Position numbers and translations under genes: made by a program. The notes under the pieces were generated by a model, which was not told where the DNA came from, ran no database searches, and was given only the letters and a program-made list of their open reading frames with translations. A stretch of 23,852 nucleotides of DNA from an uncultured bacterium (lineage in GTDB: Bacteria; Spirochaetota; Brevinematia; DTOW01), in assembly GCA_937928175.1 (NCBI GenBank), contig CALFVP010000019.1, positions 1-23,852 on the forward strand, in the 5' to 3' direction. Each line of letters opens with the position of its first letter. Position 1 is the stretch's first letter. Of the stretch, positions 23,379 to 23,852 are shown in pieces.

Positions 23379-23408
23379 AATATAAAAACTTCACCTTCCT
23401 ACTTACAA
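23379..23408 (-). promoter_or_regulatory. Predicted promoter of the receiver-less sigma54 activator
   Basis: Minus strand TTGTAA (23408-23403), 18-base spacer, TATATT (23384-23379). The expected start is at about 23371, leaving a leader of about 5 bases, too short for an SD. Confidence 0.5.
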
Positions 23409-23442
23409 AAAAATACAAATTTTTTTAAGTTTTTCAAACAAA

Positions 23443-23852
23443 TCAAAACGGAAAAAGCTGTCTTTTAGAGTATTCTATCCTTTCCTTAATTTTCTTACTT
23501 GACTCATACTCTCTTATAGCTATATTGCTTACCGTCGAAGTAATAAAAAATTTCACAATTGAAGGCTTTTCTACTCTTAGTTCATAACTCTCAAATTGCC
23601 ATACCGCTAAATCAGGATACTCATCAGTAGGTAATCCATACTTAACCTTAGCCCCCTTAAGAAGCTCTGAATAAGAGTATATATCAGGATTGTAGTTAAT
23701 TACCATACTAAACAAAATATCTTTATCAAACATAAAATAAATAGACCTTATGTAAGGTAAAGAAGTAGCCTTTAAAACAAACGGTTTTTCTTTATCAGAC
23801 AACCCTAAATAACTAGTATCATCTATTTCCAAAAATTCATCCTTTTCTACAA
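23443..23852 (-). CDS. C-terminal part of an unknown protein (cut by right edge)
   Basis: The reading frame is open from the window edge to the stop at 23443; about 136 residues are visible. The in-frame TTG at 23832 is unlikely to be the start because the frame continues upstream without a stop. Recognisable pattern: YIRSIYFMFDKDILFSMVIN, then a segment like LLKGAKVKYGLP, a W at about 40 residues from the end (VWQFESYELRVEKPSIVKFF), and a Lys/Arg/Glu-rich helical tail. The order (calculate an alignment-like YG.P, then W......L..EKP..VKF) reminds me of conserved uncharacterised spirochaete proteins, but I cannot confirm this. No membrane segment or catalytic motif is visible in this part. Confidence 0.75.
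   Translation of the reverse strand, partial: VEKDEFLEIDDTSYLGLSDKEKPFVLKATSLPYIRSIYFMFDKDILFSMVINYNPDIYSYSELLKGAKVKYGLPTDEYPDLAVWQFESYELRVEKPSIVKFFITSTVSNIAIREYESSKKIKERIEYSKRQLFPF

Noticed and set aside
1..23852. Insertion sequences, integrases, prophage genes or att sites
   Set aside because: No transposase, recombinase or long repeats were found. Gene content is housekeeping plus a polysaccharide cluster with the same base composition as its surroundings.

Overview
The window is gene-dense, AT-rich bacterial chromosome (G+C around a third or less by eye). Arginine and isoleucine codons are mostly AGA and ATA, and intergenic gaps are short. A TonB-C-domain protein, a Wzx-type flippase, a MoxR/DUF58 pair, sigma54-type activators and a FecR/beta-propeller protein point to a double-membrane (Gram-negative type) bacterium. 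The FecR/propeller protein, the Mrr-tailed TPR protein and the fragment at the right edge remind me of spirochaetes, perhaps a Brevinema-like lineage. That is a guess from memory; no rRNA gene is present to settle it.

Layout. (1) 1-904, minus strand: yebC, then rpmH (ribosomal protein L34), which runs off the left edge. (2) 1039-2445, plus: an NtrC-type response regulator, converging on (3) 2437-6375, minus: a FecR-domain/beta-propeller membrane protein and a membrane-anchored TPR protein with a degenerate Mrr-nuclease-like tail. Between them lies a 237-base structured gap with three tandem terminator-like hairpins, a GC-rich hairpin next to a perfect Shine-Dalgarno sequence, and a possible small RNA. 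(4) 6638-8249, plus: threonine synthase and a TonB-like protein, 1 base apart. (5) 8310-13203, plus: a surface-polysaccharide cluster (glycosyltransferase, Wzx-like flippase, two more glycosyltransferases). (6) 13196-15365, minus: moxR and a DUF58 gene. (7) 15577-18623, plus: a UvrD/PcrA helicase, a tiny J-domain protein and an inositol-phosphatase-family enzyme. (8) 18699-20090, minus: a small two-helix membrane protein, panD and panB. (9) 20242-21810, plus: a VIT1/CCC1-type metal transporter and aroE. (10) 21785-23852, minus: an AMMECR1 protein, a receiver-less sigma54 activator, and the C-terminal part of an unknown protein cut by the right edge.

Metabolic content: panB/panD (pantothenate; panC is not in the window), aroE (shikimate) and thrC (threonine). 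The polysaccharide cluster has no polymerase, ligase or sugar-nucleotide genes here, so it is probably part of a larger locus or works with genes elsewhere.

Regulation read from sequence: several genes share promoters of the form TTGNAN, 17-18 bases, TATAAT-like. For several genes without a Shine-Dalgarno sequence, the -10 box ends only 6-9 bases before the ATG, which suggests leaderless mRNAs beside ordinary SD-led genes. Three convergent gene pairs overlap at their 3' ends. I did not find a clear new multi-gene system. The most unusual parts are the 4060-4296 gap with its two flanking genes, and the 10-base tandem repeat in front of the metal transporter.
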